Shown here: in pieces, positions 30,801 through 40,250 of the stretch | How positions within the stretch are numbered: position 1 is the stretch's first letter | Layout: the number at the start of each line of letters is the position of its first letter | DNA from: Oryzias latipes | Lineage: Eukaryota > Chordata > Actinopteri > Beloniformes > Adrianichthyidae | NCBI RefSeq assembly: GCF_002234675.1 | Contig: NC_019866.2 | Location: 18,397,311-18,461,310, forward strand | Direction: 5' to 3' | Length of the DNA: 64,000 nucleotides | Translations under genes and position numbers: made by a program | The notes under the pieces: model-generated | Told to the model about the DNA's origin: nothing | What the model saw: only the letters and a program-made list of their open reading frames with translations | Databases searched by the model: none

Positions 30801-33800
30801 CAGACCTGTACAAGGCAGAAGCTGGCGTCTGATTTCTTCTGTTTTTTAGCTTCCAGTTTCCCATTACTTTTGAGAGTAAAGTTTATCTTCATTCTCTGTG
30901 AAATATCTGTAGCTGGTTTGAACTTTATTGGTACACTAGATTTCGTGTATGAAGCATTAAAATGCTATGTGGATTTTTCATTCACCCATTATCCCTTGTG
31001 CTATCTTAGATGACCTCACCCTTACTTTGACGTGTAATTGCTACCATGACACCACGTAACAAATAGTCCGCTTTTTGTGAGAAAAGCGATCCAAATCGGA
31101 AAAAAAACAAGAATTAAGGACTAAAAACTGGTTCATATTTATTGCTTTTGTAAGTGACCATGGTATGAGCGGGTTAATGGCCTTCGAAGTGTGCATTATC
31201 CTTTTTTAACGCATTTTGCGTCGGATGGTTCAGGCTTCCACAGCGTGCGTTAAAAAGTGATAATGCACACTTCGTCGCCCATTAACCCTTAGATATATTT
31301 ACAAAATAGACGGTACACAGAAAGAGTTTTCAAAGTTTTGATAATATACCTGAGTTTTTCTTTCCAAAGTAGGGGTGTGGCAATAACCGCATCACTGTAG
31401 TGATGACTCATCACCTTTTTTATAAAGTTCTGCATATGGTGCGGGATTTGAACTATAATAAACACATTCACCTTTGCTAATAATTTACCGGTACTTTTTC
31501 TGTGATTCCTGTGTTAAAACTTCAAGGATTTCTGGTGTAATTTACATTGTATTCGTTTCTATTACAAGCTGCGTGCCTTCTTGAATGCGCGACGCGGCTG
31601 CCCGCCGGAGGATTTTTGTGTTTGGGGGGGGGCAAAAGTCCCGACACCGCTACTCTTGCTGCTTCATCACTGCGGTGATCAAAAATCCTGTCACTGCTGT
31701 AATCCAGAGCGGTGTAATAAACAATCAAACACTGTTCTTCCGGGGGAAACCTTTTGTCACTGGTCTCCTTCACTCTGTAACACCAAACATGAGCGCGCAC
31801 CCCCCAACACTTGTGTGCACTCTCACTCACTCTTGCGCTGCTCGCGCTCCTTCCTCTTACACACGCACACATTCTACAACACCTATATATTTGGTTCATT
31901 AGTTAGATAGTTAGTAGTTCGTTGTTACTGTTATTTGCTAATAAAGAATAGTGCGTTGGAATTATTACTTGTACCGGTATTCATTTGCGACCCGGCCGCC
32001 GGGAGACTTTGTGTTTGGCGGCGGCGGCGGGGGGGTTCACCGCAACTCCTGCTGCTACATCACAGCGGTGATCAAAAATCCCACACCGTCACAGCTCTAT
32101 TCCAAACTGTGCCTGTGACGCGGCAGCAACACGGCAGCAATATGGTAGCAACAGCACTAACAGGGCTGGTTAAAAAAAACATACCAGTCAAAGTCACTGA
32201 GAGCAGCAGTAACTTTTCGGCGCCTCTGTGCACTGAAACCATGGAAGTCTTCCTCCTCAGCGTGGGATTAGAATAGAGTCAGTCTTCGCCACACTCTCTG
32301 TCTCTCCTTCGTTGTCGTTGTCAGTGTCACTCTTATCCTGAGGCAAATTCACTCCTGAGCTTGCGCTGTCCTCTCCGTCACGCAGCAGACCAGCTTTTCC
32401 AAACCCGTTGGTGATGGTGGTTTTTTTCACACTGCTTTTAACGATTCCTTTTAACTTGAAAGCTGTGTCATATGCATTTCTTGTTGCATTTTCCATGATG
32501 AGGGTCTGTTTATGCTATTCATTCACAAAAGAGGAATTTACATTAAACTTGCGTCTTCCTCGAAACATATAACGTATTTCCCCTGTCTCACTTTAACCCT
32601 TTTTGCTGGAGCGCCCCTAGCAGCCGTTAGAAAAAATGCATTCAAAAAAAGAAAAAAAGCATAAATTAGCCACATCATTGAATAAGCCACAGGGTTAAAA
32701 GCGTGTGACAAAGTAGCAGCTTCTAATCCGGAAATTAACGGTAAATAAAGACTCATGATTTTTGTCTGTTAAATGCAGATTTCCATATTGGCTAAAAGAA
32801 ATTATCAGATGATCAGATGTAGATTGTGTTACTAAAAGCCAATACTTCCCAGCTTGTATTCAGTTTGAACAGACATTTTGTAATTATAAATCTGTGCATG
32901 TGTAAGTTAACACAGGTGATGGAAGTCACATGACACCCCAAAGAAGCTGTGTGTATCCAAGGCAACCATTATTTCTACCAGGCAGCATACAAAAAGTTGT
33001 TTACTTCGCAGACTTGTTAGCTCCCACATCAGTAAAGCTATGCTACCACCTAGCCTTGCCAGTTGTGTAGGAGTTTTAAAAGTAAGAGGAAATCAGAAAG
33101 TTAGGCTTTATGTACAGACATTTTTCTTTAAAACAAATCAGACAGTGAACCTCCATGTAGTCCAAGTCTAAAGTCAGTTTGCATATATCTGGTTACTTCC
33201 AGATACTCTGTTTTGTGGGCATGTTAGTGGGTTGAACCTGTGCACCGGCTGTAATCAACTTCTGAAAAACAGCCAGTTCTAAAATTGTACATCACTGAGA
33301 TGTTTGGAACACCTCTGTTTCACACATTTGTGAATCCAAAGTCAAGTTAGCATCGGTTCTTTCGCAGTAATCTTCTGCACAACTGTTTTTTGATCTCTTC
33401 TGTAAAGAAGCTGCTGCACCCTGGGCTTCGCCTGTCTTCATCTCCTATCTCCTCACTAGTGTTGTGTCTGTGCTGAAACCACTCAATTCTTCTGAACAGA
33501 TGGAACAATTAAGGTGAAGAATACTGCTGATGTAAAGGCACTGGCCACTTTATTAGGCACACCTGTCCAACTGCTCATTAACACAAATTTCTGATCAGCC
33601 AATCACATGGCAGCAACCGGCAGTGGTTTGTCTGAGCACATTTAAATCCTCTGAGAATATCTTTTGTTTTTTTCTTTTCTTTTCTCTCAGTTCTGTCCAT
33701 ACCACAACTTTGGTTGAAACCTTGTATCACTTCAGCTGCACTGCAGGTTCCTGAGTTCACACACTCAAAGGGCAAAGGGAGCTGCAAACCAGCTGGCTGA

Positions 33801-34074
33801 GCCCCAGCTGTAACCCAGCCACATGGAGACCATCCGATCCAGAACAGTATTGAAAATAAACTTGGATGGCACCTGGAGGAAAACCTCCTCACCACAGTTT
33901 GTAATATTAATCCAAGAGTGACCGCACACTCAAAAGGACCCCTCAGTCCAGTACCACTACACATTTATGAAATATGTGATGTTGGAAAAGACAAGACAAT
34001 GCTGGCATCCCACCTTTCCTGAGACTCTGGCAGGCCTGGCGTTCCAACTCAAACCGGATGGATCCTTCCTCCAT
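11350..34074 (-). CDS. MRTF/myocardin-family coactivator, N-terminal exons (partial)
   Basis: Five coding exons on the minus strand join exactly: 34074-34014, 24200-24135, 12263-12208, 11660-11585, 11481-11350 (130 aa, then a phase-1 donor leading off the left edge). Translation gives [20 protein letters not shown], then RPEL1 ([19 protein letters not shown]), then [12 protein letters not shown] and GSLERA, RPEL2 ([20 protein letters not shown]), and RPEL3 ([20 protein letters not shown]). This exon order and spacing is that of MRTF-A/B and myocardin, which bind G-actin through RPEL repeats and coactivate SRF. RPEL2 reads KPEQSGL where family members have RPERSEL, and RPEL3 has RPRPIDL, so G-actin binding may be altered. 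The SAP, leucine-zipper and activation domains are not in the window. Which paralogue it is remains unclear. Introns of about 9.8 and 11.9 kb are full of transposons. Confidence 0.8.
12758..12821. repeat. (AT)n microsatellite
   Basis: About 30 AT units in uninterrupted alternation. Confidence 0.95.
13020..13340. repeat. Dispersed repeat copy (unclassified)
   Basis: Shares a run of similar sequence with 39835-40060 (CTGCTCCGCTCCATTC-like, ACTAGATC, TATTGCTCNCCATTTTTGTTGCAC, GTAAGCTAGTGG). It has no coding capacity. A longer copy is at 39645-40250. Confidence 0.55.
13978..14711. mobile_element. Solo LTR with 4-bp target duplication
   Basis: The segment starts TGTTACGG and ends GCGTAACA, so it has TG...CA ends within a 7-bp inverted repeat. 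AATG flanks it on both sides (13974-13977 and 14712-14715). It is 734 bp long, T-rich, and carries an AATAAA signal near 14584. This is the form left after recombination between the two LTRs of a retrotransposon, probably Gypsy-like. No internal coding region is present. Confidence 0.75.
14716..15203. other. No gene recognised
   Basis: Intronic DNA of the MRTF-family gene between a solo LTR and a hAT element. Only short open frames, and no recognisable domain. Confidence 0.5.
15212..17933 (+). mobile_element. hAT transposon, near full length, 8-bp TSD
   Basis: CCCTAAAG occurs immediately on both sides (15204-15211 and 17934-17941), an exact 8-bp target duplication. The termini are CACATATGTCAAAGTCAA on the left and CAGGGATGTCAAAGTCAA (read inward) on the right, 15 of 18 matching. 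It is 2722 bp long and encodes the decayed transposase at 15478-17305. It sits in an intron of the MRTF-family gene, on the opposite strand. Confidence 0.92.
15478..17305 (+). pseudogene. hAT transposase (GTF2IRD2/ZBED-like), disabled
   Basis: An open frame of 468 aa is followed by two lesions. An N-terminal zinc-finger-like segment ([11 protein letters not shown], then [10 protein letters not shown]) precedes the hAT core: SLAVDESTD near residue 180, [12 protein letters not shown] near 247, [10 protein letters not shown] near 285, and [13 protein letters not shown] with W342. The stop at 16882-16884 is TGA following CGC, where CGA (Arg) would continue the same frame (FADFE...), a likely CpG transition. 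The frame then runs to 17130, where a 2-base loss in a GTG-rich spot shifts the C-terminal dimerisation segment ([25 protein letters not shown]...) to another frame ending at 17305. Enzymatic activity is therefore unlikely. Family assignment is by motif only. Confidence 0.88.
17942..20182. other. Intronic DNA, no gene recognised
   Basis: Contains a GC-rich stretch at about 18420-18720 with open frames in many phases but no domain, and a poly(C) run at about 19217-19230. Several overlapping open frames in the GC-rich part look like composition artefacts. A repeat origin is likely but was not identified. Confidence 0.45.
20183..20745. repeat. Two-copy direct repeat, about 391-bp period
   Basis: 20183-20350 and 20574-20745 share CTTCTGCCATTTTTTGG, GCTTAACTCC, ACTTTTGGTCCTTC and GATATTCCAGGATTT in the same order. 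The hydrophobic open frame over the first copy reflects T-richness. Origin unknown. Confidence 0.65.
20923..22970 (-). mobile_element. L2-type LINE, 5'-truncated, RT frame intact
   Basis: The minus-strand frame is open from 22970 to 21780 (about 397 codons). It reads through the RT core: [20 protein letters not shown] (motif A), [13 protein letters not shown] (motif B), [11 protein letters not shown] (YADD, motif C), [16 protein letters not shown] and SLHWLPV. Endonuclease and the N-terminal RT are missing, as usual for LINEs truncated during insertion. The 3' untranslated part (21770-20947) holds a short tandem duplication (CACAGCCAGGTGTAGGAGCA at about 21351 and 21439) and ends in a (TTCAA)n tail at 20923-20946 next to TTTATTTGTATAGCCC. 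It sits in an MRTF-gene intron in the same orientation. Confidence 0.88.
22971..23659. repeat. Perfect 118-bp inverted repeat
   Basis: 22971-23088 and 23542-23659 are exact reverse complements by eye, with a 453-bp spacer. The left arm ends precisely where L2 homology starts. The arms contain no recognisable gene, and the long minus-strand frame that enters the left arm from L2 is fortuitous there. Confidence 0.85.
23660..24134. other. Intronic DNA, no gene recognised
   Basis: No repeat or exon recognised between the inverted repeat and the RPEL1 exon. Confidence 0.45.
24540..25120. other. Intronic DNA, no gene recognised
   Basis: Nothing identified in the intron upstream of the RPEL1 exon before the SINE-like unit. 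Confidence 0.4.
25139..25425 (+). mobile_element. tRNA-derived SINE-like repeat
   Basis: GTGGTATAGTGGTTAGAAC (box A-like) at about 25144 and GTTCAAATCCC (box B-like) at about 25184 resemble a pol III promoter. They are followed by the TTCCTCCCACAGTCCAAAAA body known from fish SINEs. A 3' half fragment of the same family is at about 59805-59935. It is not a functional tRNA gene, since no cloverleaf is completed. Confidence 0.6.
25426..25520. repeat. Dispersed repeat fragment
   Basis: GGATCCACTCAAATGAAAATAG through GCATGTTCTTGTCGCATTTTTCTC parallels 39649-39720. Confidence 0.5.
25527..27905 (-). mobile_element. L2-type LINE, decayed, endonuclease to RT
   Basis: The minus strand carries, from 27905 down, the end of an endonuclease ([15 protein letters not shown], then [10 protein letters not shown] and LSDHYCVFF), the linker, and the RT fingers ([24 protein letters not shown], [12 protein letters not shown]). 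The 26488-27612 frame is open for 374 codons. After a deletion and several stops, motif B/C remnants ([25 protein letters not shown]) appear at 26013-26273. The RT C-terminus is missing; the 3' part is instead a GC-richer untranslated block (25640-26000) ending in AATCAAATCAAACTTTATTT at about 25528. A dead copy in MRTF-gene intron 1. Confidence 0.8.
27915..28795 (+). mobile_element. L2-type LINE 3' fragment, opposite orientation
   Basis: The plus strand at 27923-28147 reads [37 protein letters not shown] and [12 protein letters not shown], the end of the L2 ORF2 protein. The 3' region continues to GTGCTATATAAATAAATTAA at about 28770. It lies head to head with the minus-strand copy at 25527-27905. 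Confidence 0.65.
28796..28880. repeat. Dispersed repeat fragment
   Basis: Resembles 39745-39810 (CAGGAGCAGA...AAATGC.GTTGGAAA). Confidence 0.45.
28881..29515 (+). mobile_element. Tc1/mariner fragment, 5' end and N-terminal transposase
   Basis: Starts TACACTATATTGCAAAAAGT, a known fish Tc1-like terminus, followed by AGGTGTATAAAAT. Broken frames encode [14 protein letters not shown] near 29017 and, at 29314-29520, [23 protein letters not shown] with the first catalytic Asp region. It stops after [11 protein letters not shown]. The rest of the element is absent. Confidence 0.75.
29520..30990. other. Intronic DNA, no gene recognised
   Basis: Only short open frames, no domain or repeat family recognised. 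Confidence 0.4.
30993..31300. repeat. Composite MITE remnant with 43-bp hairpin
   Basis: A remnant of the TTAA MITE (CCCTTGTGCTATCTTAGATG) starts the block. It ends with arms 31171-31213 and 31246-31288 that are near-perfect reverse complements (GGGTTAATGG...GTGCATTATC). A related, hairpin-poor copy is at 43195-43450. Confidence 0.55.
31590..32110. repeat. Two-copy GC-rich direct repeat
   Basis: About 31605-31710 and 31995-32085 share GCCGCCGG-like, TTTGTGTTTGG with a G run, and CACNGCGGTGATCAAAAATCC. Probably part of one transposon-derived block with the pogo-like remnant that follows. Confidence 0.45.
32257..32496 (-). pseudogene. Pogo/Tigger-like transposase remnant
   Basis: An open frame of 79 codons starts [13 protein letters not shown], the beginning of the N-terminal helix-turn-helix of fish pogo/Tigger-type proteins. 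It then jumps to a C-terminal-like segment ([16 protein letters not shown]) and a Ser/Asp/Glu-rich tail. The DNA-binding and DDE core between them are missing, so this looks like an internal-deletion derivative. Assignment is by motif memory and moderate. Confidence 0.45.
32500..33535. other. Intronic DNA, no gene recognised
   Basis: No domain or repeat recognised. Confidence 0.4.
33536..33610. mobile_element. DNA transposon terminal fragment
   Basis: GGCCACTTTATTAGGCACAC and CAGCCAATCACATGGCAGCA match the terminus of a common fish DNA transposon. Only the end is present. Confidence 0.55.
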
Positions 34075-34319
34075 GTTGCGGCTGATTGGCTGAGGCCTAA
34101 AAGGGGCAGGGTTGATGCAAACGCACTGCAGATTCTTCAGCATCACAAACTGGAAAGAAATACTCAGTGAAATTGGAAAAAAGTAAAATCAGATCAAAAA
34201 CCAGAGTGAAGTGTAAGTGCTGGATTTGTGCAGGTGCCATGAGCCGGTCCATCCACCAGACCGAGCAGTAAAATCCTCTTTTAGAGCTAAGCAGCCATGA
34301 GTCATGAGTCAAATGCCAG

Positions 34320-35055
34320 GGTGTCCAGAGGAAATCTGGACCACGATGATCAAAAGAGGTTTTTTCTCACGGCAGCCACTTCTTTGAAAAAAATCCTTTG
34401 ATGAATCCAAATTTTCAGAGGAGCTGTGAGCCTCCATGTGTGTCAGACCTTGGTGAGTGTGTGGTCGTGCCGCCTGTCACAGCTGTTGCTGACGTCCTTT
34501 AACAGTTGATAGACTTGGACAGGCGCACGCACACACACAAACACACACACTTATGTCCTACTCACTAAGTTCCTCTCCTGGTCTCCACTTAGCGTGTGGT
34601 GAGTGTTCCACATCTGTGTAAGCACCTCTGAGCCATAGCTTCCTTAAGGCTCAAAACCACCTTCTGCAGCACGTCTGCCCACATGCAGAACTGTCTCCTG
34701 TCAGTCATGAAAACAATCAGACTTACCAATGAAGGAGGTTCATTTCCCCTCTGTCTATTTGCAAAAGCTCAACTGAATGTGGAGCAAACCAAACTAGCAA
34801 ACAGTAGTTTGTCTGAAAACTGGGGTTTTGGTTTGCTTTAGCAACAATATAAATGTAAAGGAACTATGCAGAGACAAGGAAACTCGAGAAAAAATAACAG
34901 AAGCATAAAGTATTTTAAGTAGAAAGGAAAAAGAAAAATCACCAAAGAGAAGTTTGAAAATGCCAGATAGATGTCAGTGTAACTGTTGGGGAAAGAAAAA
35001 AAATGTATACATTGCCGATGTATTATAGTTGTGAAGATTATTGCTTAGTCAAATG
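34320..35055. other. Upstream of the MRTF N-terminal exon, no gene recognised
   Basis: May hold 5' non-coding exons of the MRTF-family gene, but none could be fixed. (CA)-rich tract near 34530-34550. Confidence 0.35.
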
Positions 35056-35057
35056 GA

Positions 35058-35940
35058 TTGTTTCATATGAATAGAATAGAATAGAATAGAACAGAATAGA
35101 AAGCCTTTATTGTCAGTATAATAAAATTCAGGTACAATTATTTCCAATGGGGATGGTCAATACATGGGAATACATAAGAAAAGAACACCTTACATTGGGA
35201 TTTCAATTTAGCAGTCAGCGCAGCTGCTTTAATCCCCCTACAAGAAATGTGCAAAAATCAGACAAATGTGCAACAAATAAGACAAAAATGTGCAAGATCA
35301 GATAAATGTGCAAGAATCACAGAAGGAATGTGAATCAGGTGGCCTTTGGTTTAAAATTGGCTTTCAGTGCAGTTAAGGAAGTTGGAGTTAAGGAGTTGCA
35401 GTTAAGGTTTGGAAAGAAACTGTCCCTGAAGCATCTGCCAGAATGCAGCATTTAGAAGAAGTAAAAGCCGGGGTGAGTGTGATCCTTCAGAATGTTTTTG
35501 GCTCTGTTGAGGCAGCAGGAGGTATAGATGGAGTTTGCTTTAGGGAGAGGGCAGCCAATGTTTTTTTGTGCAGTGTTGGTCACCTTCTGCAGTCTCTTTC
35601 TGTCTGCCTCTGTGCAGCTGGAATGCCAAACTGACACATGGTCGATCAGCACAGAATGTCACCAGCAGGTACTGGTGGAGTTGAGACACCAAGCAATTTG
35701 AAGGACTCCACCTGATCTACTTGTTCGTCGTTGATCTGCAGTGGAGCATGGGTGGCTCGGTTGTAGGATTCCTTAGTTTTGGAGATGTTTAGTGCCAGGT
35801 TATTTGATGCACTCCAATCTCCAGGTTTCTGGACTTCCTCCCTGTTGGCTGTATTGTTTTCCTTGGTTATCAGTCCCACTACTTTTGTGTCATCTGGGAA
35901 TTTGATGTTTGGTTGGTTACTGGTCACATGACTTATTAAA
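35058..35940 (-). mobile_element. Rex1-type LINE fragment
   Basis: On the minus strand the frames at 35927-35646 and 35652-35452 give IKFPDDTKVVGLI (a decayed FADD-type motif C), the NNLALNISKTKE motif, FKLLGVS, then ADRKRLQKVTNTAQ, IYTSCCLNRAKNI and DHTHPG. These follow the order of the Rex1/Babar RT C-terminus. The 3' end is a (GAATA)n tail at about 35069-35098 next to AAAGCCTTTATTGTCA. Dead and 5'-truncated. Confidence 0.75.
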
Positions 35941-36160
35941 TTCTAAAGTGTTGCCATTGCAGTTTTGCAAAATCTGTTTATTTCAATACACCGCAAAAAC
36001 CACCTCCTCCTCTAGAAACTGAAGTCCAGGAGGTCCATATGACTTTAGATTCAATTCTAGTCCATGAAAGGGTGCCACAAGCAAAACGTTATTCAAAAAA
36101 TACTCAAAAGTCCATAAAAAGAGGAGCTGTAAGTTGCTTCACCCTTGTTTGCTGCCATCT
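35941..36160. mobile_element. Harbinger-related non-coding fragment
   Basis: GCCATTGCAGTTTTGCAAAA and CAAAAACCACCTCCTCC are shared with 46040-46100, which adjoins a Harbinger transposase remnant. Confidence 0.45.
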
Positions 36161-36215
36161 TGCCTGGATATTTGTTTTAATCTACTATTTTCCAACACCT
36201 TCTAAACTTTTTTAA

Positions 36216-36905
36216 CCCTTGTGGTATCCTATTGGGTCCAGATGACCCGATCCTTACATTGACGTGTTATCCCTGCCATGACAAAGGTGGATAAAGGTGA
36301 AGAGGATTTCATGTAATCCATGGACACCAGTGAGGTTCACAAATCATTGAAGAAAAAAGGTTTAGCACACTGTCTTGTGGGGTCTAGATGACCCCATGTC
36401 ATGGTGCCTCTGTCAGACTCCTCCCCCTCCAGCTTGGCTCCTCTCTGCTCCTGATTACTCCCCAGCTGCCGTCACTCCACTCATCAACCTCTGCTGCTTA
36501 AAAGGAGACCCAACGCCAGAAATCAACGCCAGATCGTTGCCCATTATGGTGACTAGCCTGGTCTTGTCTTAGTCCTAGCACTTCTTGCCTAGTTTATAGT
36601 TCTGGCTCTAAATCTTGTCTCCTTGTCCCAGGAATCCAGCTCAAGAGTGACGTCAGCGCAGACACCCAAGCCTGCTGTCCGGAAGAACCCGAGGACCGCC
36701 GCGTCTGTACCTCCAGCCGTGCCACAGCCTATCACTATCTGGATCACAACTCGCCAACTCTCTTCGCCAGCCTCGAAGAAATTAATAAATCCTTCTTACC
36801 TGCCACGTCCCGGTCCTCTTTCTGGGTTCCAGCATCTGGGTTCGCTCGCCTTTTAAATCATGACACCCCACTCCCAATGTCAAAGTGCCTAGGATAGCAC
36901 AAGGG
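36216..36905. mobile_element. TTAA-flanked MITE (copy 1), split by a solo LTR
   Basis: TIRs CCCTTGTGGTATCC and GATAGCACAAGGG lie between TTAA at 36212-36215 and TTAA at 36906-36909. This fits piggyBac-type insertion. Without the LTR it is about 216 bp. Related copies lie at 49514-49718 and 49816-50911. Confidence 0.8.
36397..36865. mobile_element. Solo LTR with 5-bp target duplication
   Basis: Begins TGTCATGG and ends AATCATGACA, with CCCCA duplicated at 36392-36396 and 36866-36870. It is 469 bp long and includes an AATAAA signal near 36784. The insertion sits inside the TTAA MITE. Confidence 0.82.
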
Positions 36906-36909
36906 TTAA

Positions 36910-37980
36910 GATTAAATTTAGCTTCTTCCATAATGGAAAAAATCCACCAATGTTAATTTGATTGAAATTAAAGGATGCATCTTTAAATTGGCATGCACTT
37001 CAATCCAGATCAACTGGCTCAACTAGTGTCATTTATGACCAGAAATTCAGCAACAGTCACTTAAAGGCAAGACTAGGTCTAAACAGTGTCAACCCAAACC
37101 AACAAGAGGTGAAAGATTTTTAGCAAATACGTCTCGAATCCAGGAAAAAGGAAGAAAAAAGAAAATGCTGTTGCCTCATATACCTGTACAGAGGTTGACC
37201 TGCACGGATACCTAGGGTTCTTGGCTTGGTCAAAGACTGATGTGGCCCCATCTTAGAGAGAATGTTGGTGTATCTTGCATTTCCCCTTGAGGCAAATGCA
37301 GGCACCTTGAGTGACATCATGAAAATTGAACATACCGTTGTTGTGTAGTAAGCGTATTGTGAAGTATTTGTAAGGATAATGTAGGTTGCTTGCACTCATG
37401 GCATACGGGGATGCTGTTGTACGGTGCCCTTACGCCACACTCTAGTCATTAGTGAGGTGCGGGTACTGGCTCATTACTGACCACGCACAAATGTTGCATG
37501 GGGTATGCAGGTGATACTTAAGTGCTCATAGGACCACATAAACTACATAGACCGTGCAACGTGTGCTCAAGGGTGGGCAAGTACTGCAGACTTATCACTT
37601 GAACTGTTCTAAAAGGTCCTTTGCACAGTTCACAGGGTCCGGTGGACGTGGAAAGAATGACAAATCTGGAAGACACGGCTGTGTCTCATCCAATTCACCC
37701 TTAACTTACCCATGTGAGTTATACAATTGTTCGCTATGACTTGTGACCTGCAGCATGCCCATAGAAGTTGTGAATGAACATTTTTGCTCTATGGGCTCAC
37801 TGAGTGGTCTACGATCTTAAATTTAAATTTCGTGCAAGCCATCTGCGCACCCTTTACAGGTTTGGCCAATTTTTTGCACGCAGGCAGCCTATATCCAGCC
37901 ATAAAGGCCTTTGTGACTAAGTCATAAAATAAAGAATTCAAAAATCAAGAGAGTCAAATATAGCAGTACAGCCTTTTATT
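36910..37980. other. Intergenic DNA, no gene recognised
   Basis: Only short open frames, no recognisable domain. Confidence 0.4.
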
Positions 37981-37990
37981 ACGGTGACTG

Positions 37991-39002
37991 GTGGAGGGGT
38001 TTCTGAGAGTTTTTAAACCTTTCACCTATAATGATTGGTGGAGAAGGAAGCCTCAATTGACTGGGCACAAAACAAAGCGTGGCAATGTCGGAATTTCTTG
38101 ATCTCAGGCTTTTCAGCAGTAAAATACTAAGACAAATATAACCCAAAAATAAAACTAATTCAAATAAAATAAAAATCAAATACCGTATTTTCCGGACTAT
38201 AAGTCGCCCTTTTTTTCATAGTTTGGCAAGGGGTGCGACTTATACTCCGCAGCGACTTAGAATTATTATTAGAATAATAATAGAATTTATTTCTAATTAT
38301 TATTAGAAATAAATTGAAATAAATACATTGTTAACCCTCCTGTTATGTTCATTTGTGAGGAACAGAGATGATGTTCCTGGGTCAATTTGATGTATGAGGT
38401 ATGTTAAGTGTTAAGAGTATGTTAAGTGACTCAGAGAATCAGCAAACTTTTTTTTACAGTAAGATCTTGAAGGCTAATAACATAATATTCTATTTTCCAA
38501 TGATTTCATAGATTCAGAAATGCAATAAAAATGACAACTGTTTCCACAAAAACAGGATGAAAACAGAGTATTAGTTGGCCAATGATGCTTCATGAAAGGA
38601 ATAAATAAATAAGTTTGAGAAAAAATTACTGTGAAATTATTAGATAAACAGTCTGCTATGATTGTGTCATATAAGGTTGTGAAAGTTAAAATGCGACTTA
38701 TGGTCCAGTGCGACTTATCTGTGTTTTTTTCTACTTTATAATGCATTTTTGGGCTGGTGCGACTTATACTCCGGTGCGACTTATAGTCCGGAAAATACGG
38801 TAAAAGCTAACGAAGAAAACCAAACAGGAACTAAACCACAAGATCAAATGAAACAAAGGTAAAACAAACGGAATGAAAATCCACAAGATCAGAAAAAAAA
38901 CAGGCTTCAACAACAGCGGGCTAAGGAACAGATTCCACTGGAGCAGGGGTTTCTATGAGTTTTTAAACCTCTCTCCCATGGTGATTGGTGGAGAAGGAAA
39001 CC
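37991..39002. repeat. Direct repeat pair flanking a MITE
   Basis: 37991-38053 and 38945-39002 share GGGGTTTCTNTGAGTTTTTA, then ATTGGTGGAGAAGGAA, in the same orientation. The MITE at 38181-38802 lies between them. Confidence 0.6.
38181..38802. mobile_element. MITE with 27-bp perfect terminal inverted repeats
   Basis: Both ends read TACCGTATTTTCCGGACTAT and seven further bases, inverted relative to each other (38181-38207 and 38776-38802). If TA is the target duplication the element is 38183-38800. The GCGACTTATACTCC motif recurs inside both halves. A widespread vertebrate MITE type, with no coding capacity. Confidence 0.85.
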
Positions 39003-39644
39003 TTAATCAGCTCCTCAAAACGTGGAGTCGGCAGTAAAGGCGAAGCTGGACTTCTGCAGGTGCTGAAAACTCTGACACACAAATACACACATAAAACAAA
39101 AATACACAAACAAAACCAGGGGTCTTAACAAGCACTCGCTGCCCAACCAAGCACCGGACATTCCTGATCTCACCTTGGGGCTAAGGATCTGGTGTTAGAG
39201 GTCGAGGAGGTGGGAATGAACGGTTAGACTTGGACTATCCATTGGAAATAGTGGGATATTAACCATTGGCAAAGCATTTTGCAAGCTACATATACTCCAG
39301 AAAAAGTAACCATGCCACCATCTACACTATGATTGACAGTGCTATTAGAGAAAAATGCTAACGTCAGCACATAATCAATCACGAGTCAAACATTTAGCAA
39401 AGAAAACTGGCATTTACGTTTGACTCGCAGAGGGGTTTTTGGAATATTGAACTAAAGATGGAATTGTGATCTGACTGGCTGTTAGAATTTGATCTAACAG
39501 TCAGCACAGAATAAAGGAACTTGAAGAAAAAGTGGTACGACCCTTCCGAATGTTTCACTAAAACGTGCAGATCCCAATGGAAGAAGCTAGACACTGTAGC
39601 ATTTAGCACAAAGGAAAAGATAGTTTATGTTAACTGATATATTT

Positions 39645-40250
39645 TAAAGATCCACTCAGATGAAAAAAATGTGTTTTTGGTGTTTTTAACATGTTCTTGT
39701 GGCATTTCCGGATGATGGAGGATATTTATAGACTAAAGAAGGCTTAAAATTGCATTTCTGAGTATTTCTTTATTCAAATTGTTTTAAATTAGGAGCAGAT
39801 GAAGTAAATGCAGTTGGAAAAAGTTTAAAGGTGTGACGCAGAAGCTGCAAGTTCCCTGCTCCGCTCCATTCTGATGCCTCCATCCGTAGACGACTAGATC
39901 TACATAAGATATGTTTTCCTCATCTGAGCTAGAATCTGGCTCCAAACTGTACAGCTGAATAGCTCCAATATTGCTCACCATTTTTGTTGCACAGCTAATG
40001 TTATGTTAGGGTTGTAAGCTAGTGGTAGTGCATGTAAACAGAGAGCTCTCACCAACAGAGAAGAGGGAGTGGGGTTGCTCTGCACCTACCACAACTCAAA
40101 GGTGAGTTTCTAATGAACTCCTGCTCCTCTGCAGAAACTATGTCCTAAAAAACAACACAGACTTTTGTATTTAGCGTAAAATAGCATAATATTTAAAAGA
40201 CCACTAGGAATGCTTTAAGAATAGATGTAAAGATGATCAGAGTGGGACTT
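39645..40250. repeat. Dispersed repeat, longest copy
   Basis: Non-coding unit sharing blocks with 13020-13340, 25426-25520 and 28796-28880. The shared blocks include GATCCACTCAGATGAAAAAA, TAACATGTTCTTGTGGCATT, and the TGCTCACCATTTTTGTTGCA block. Confidence 0.55.
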
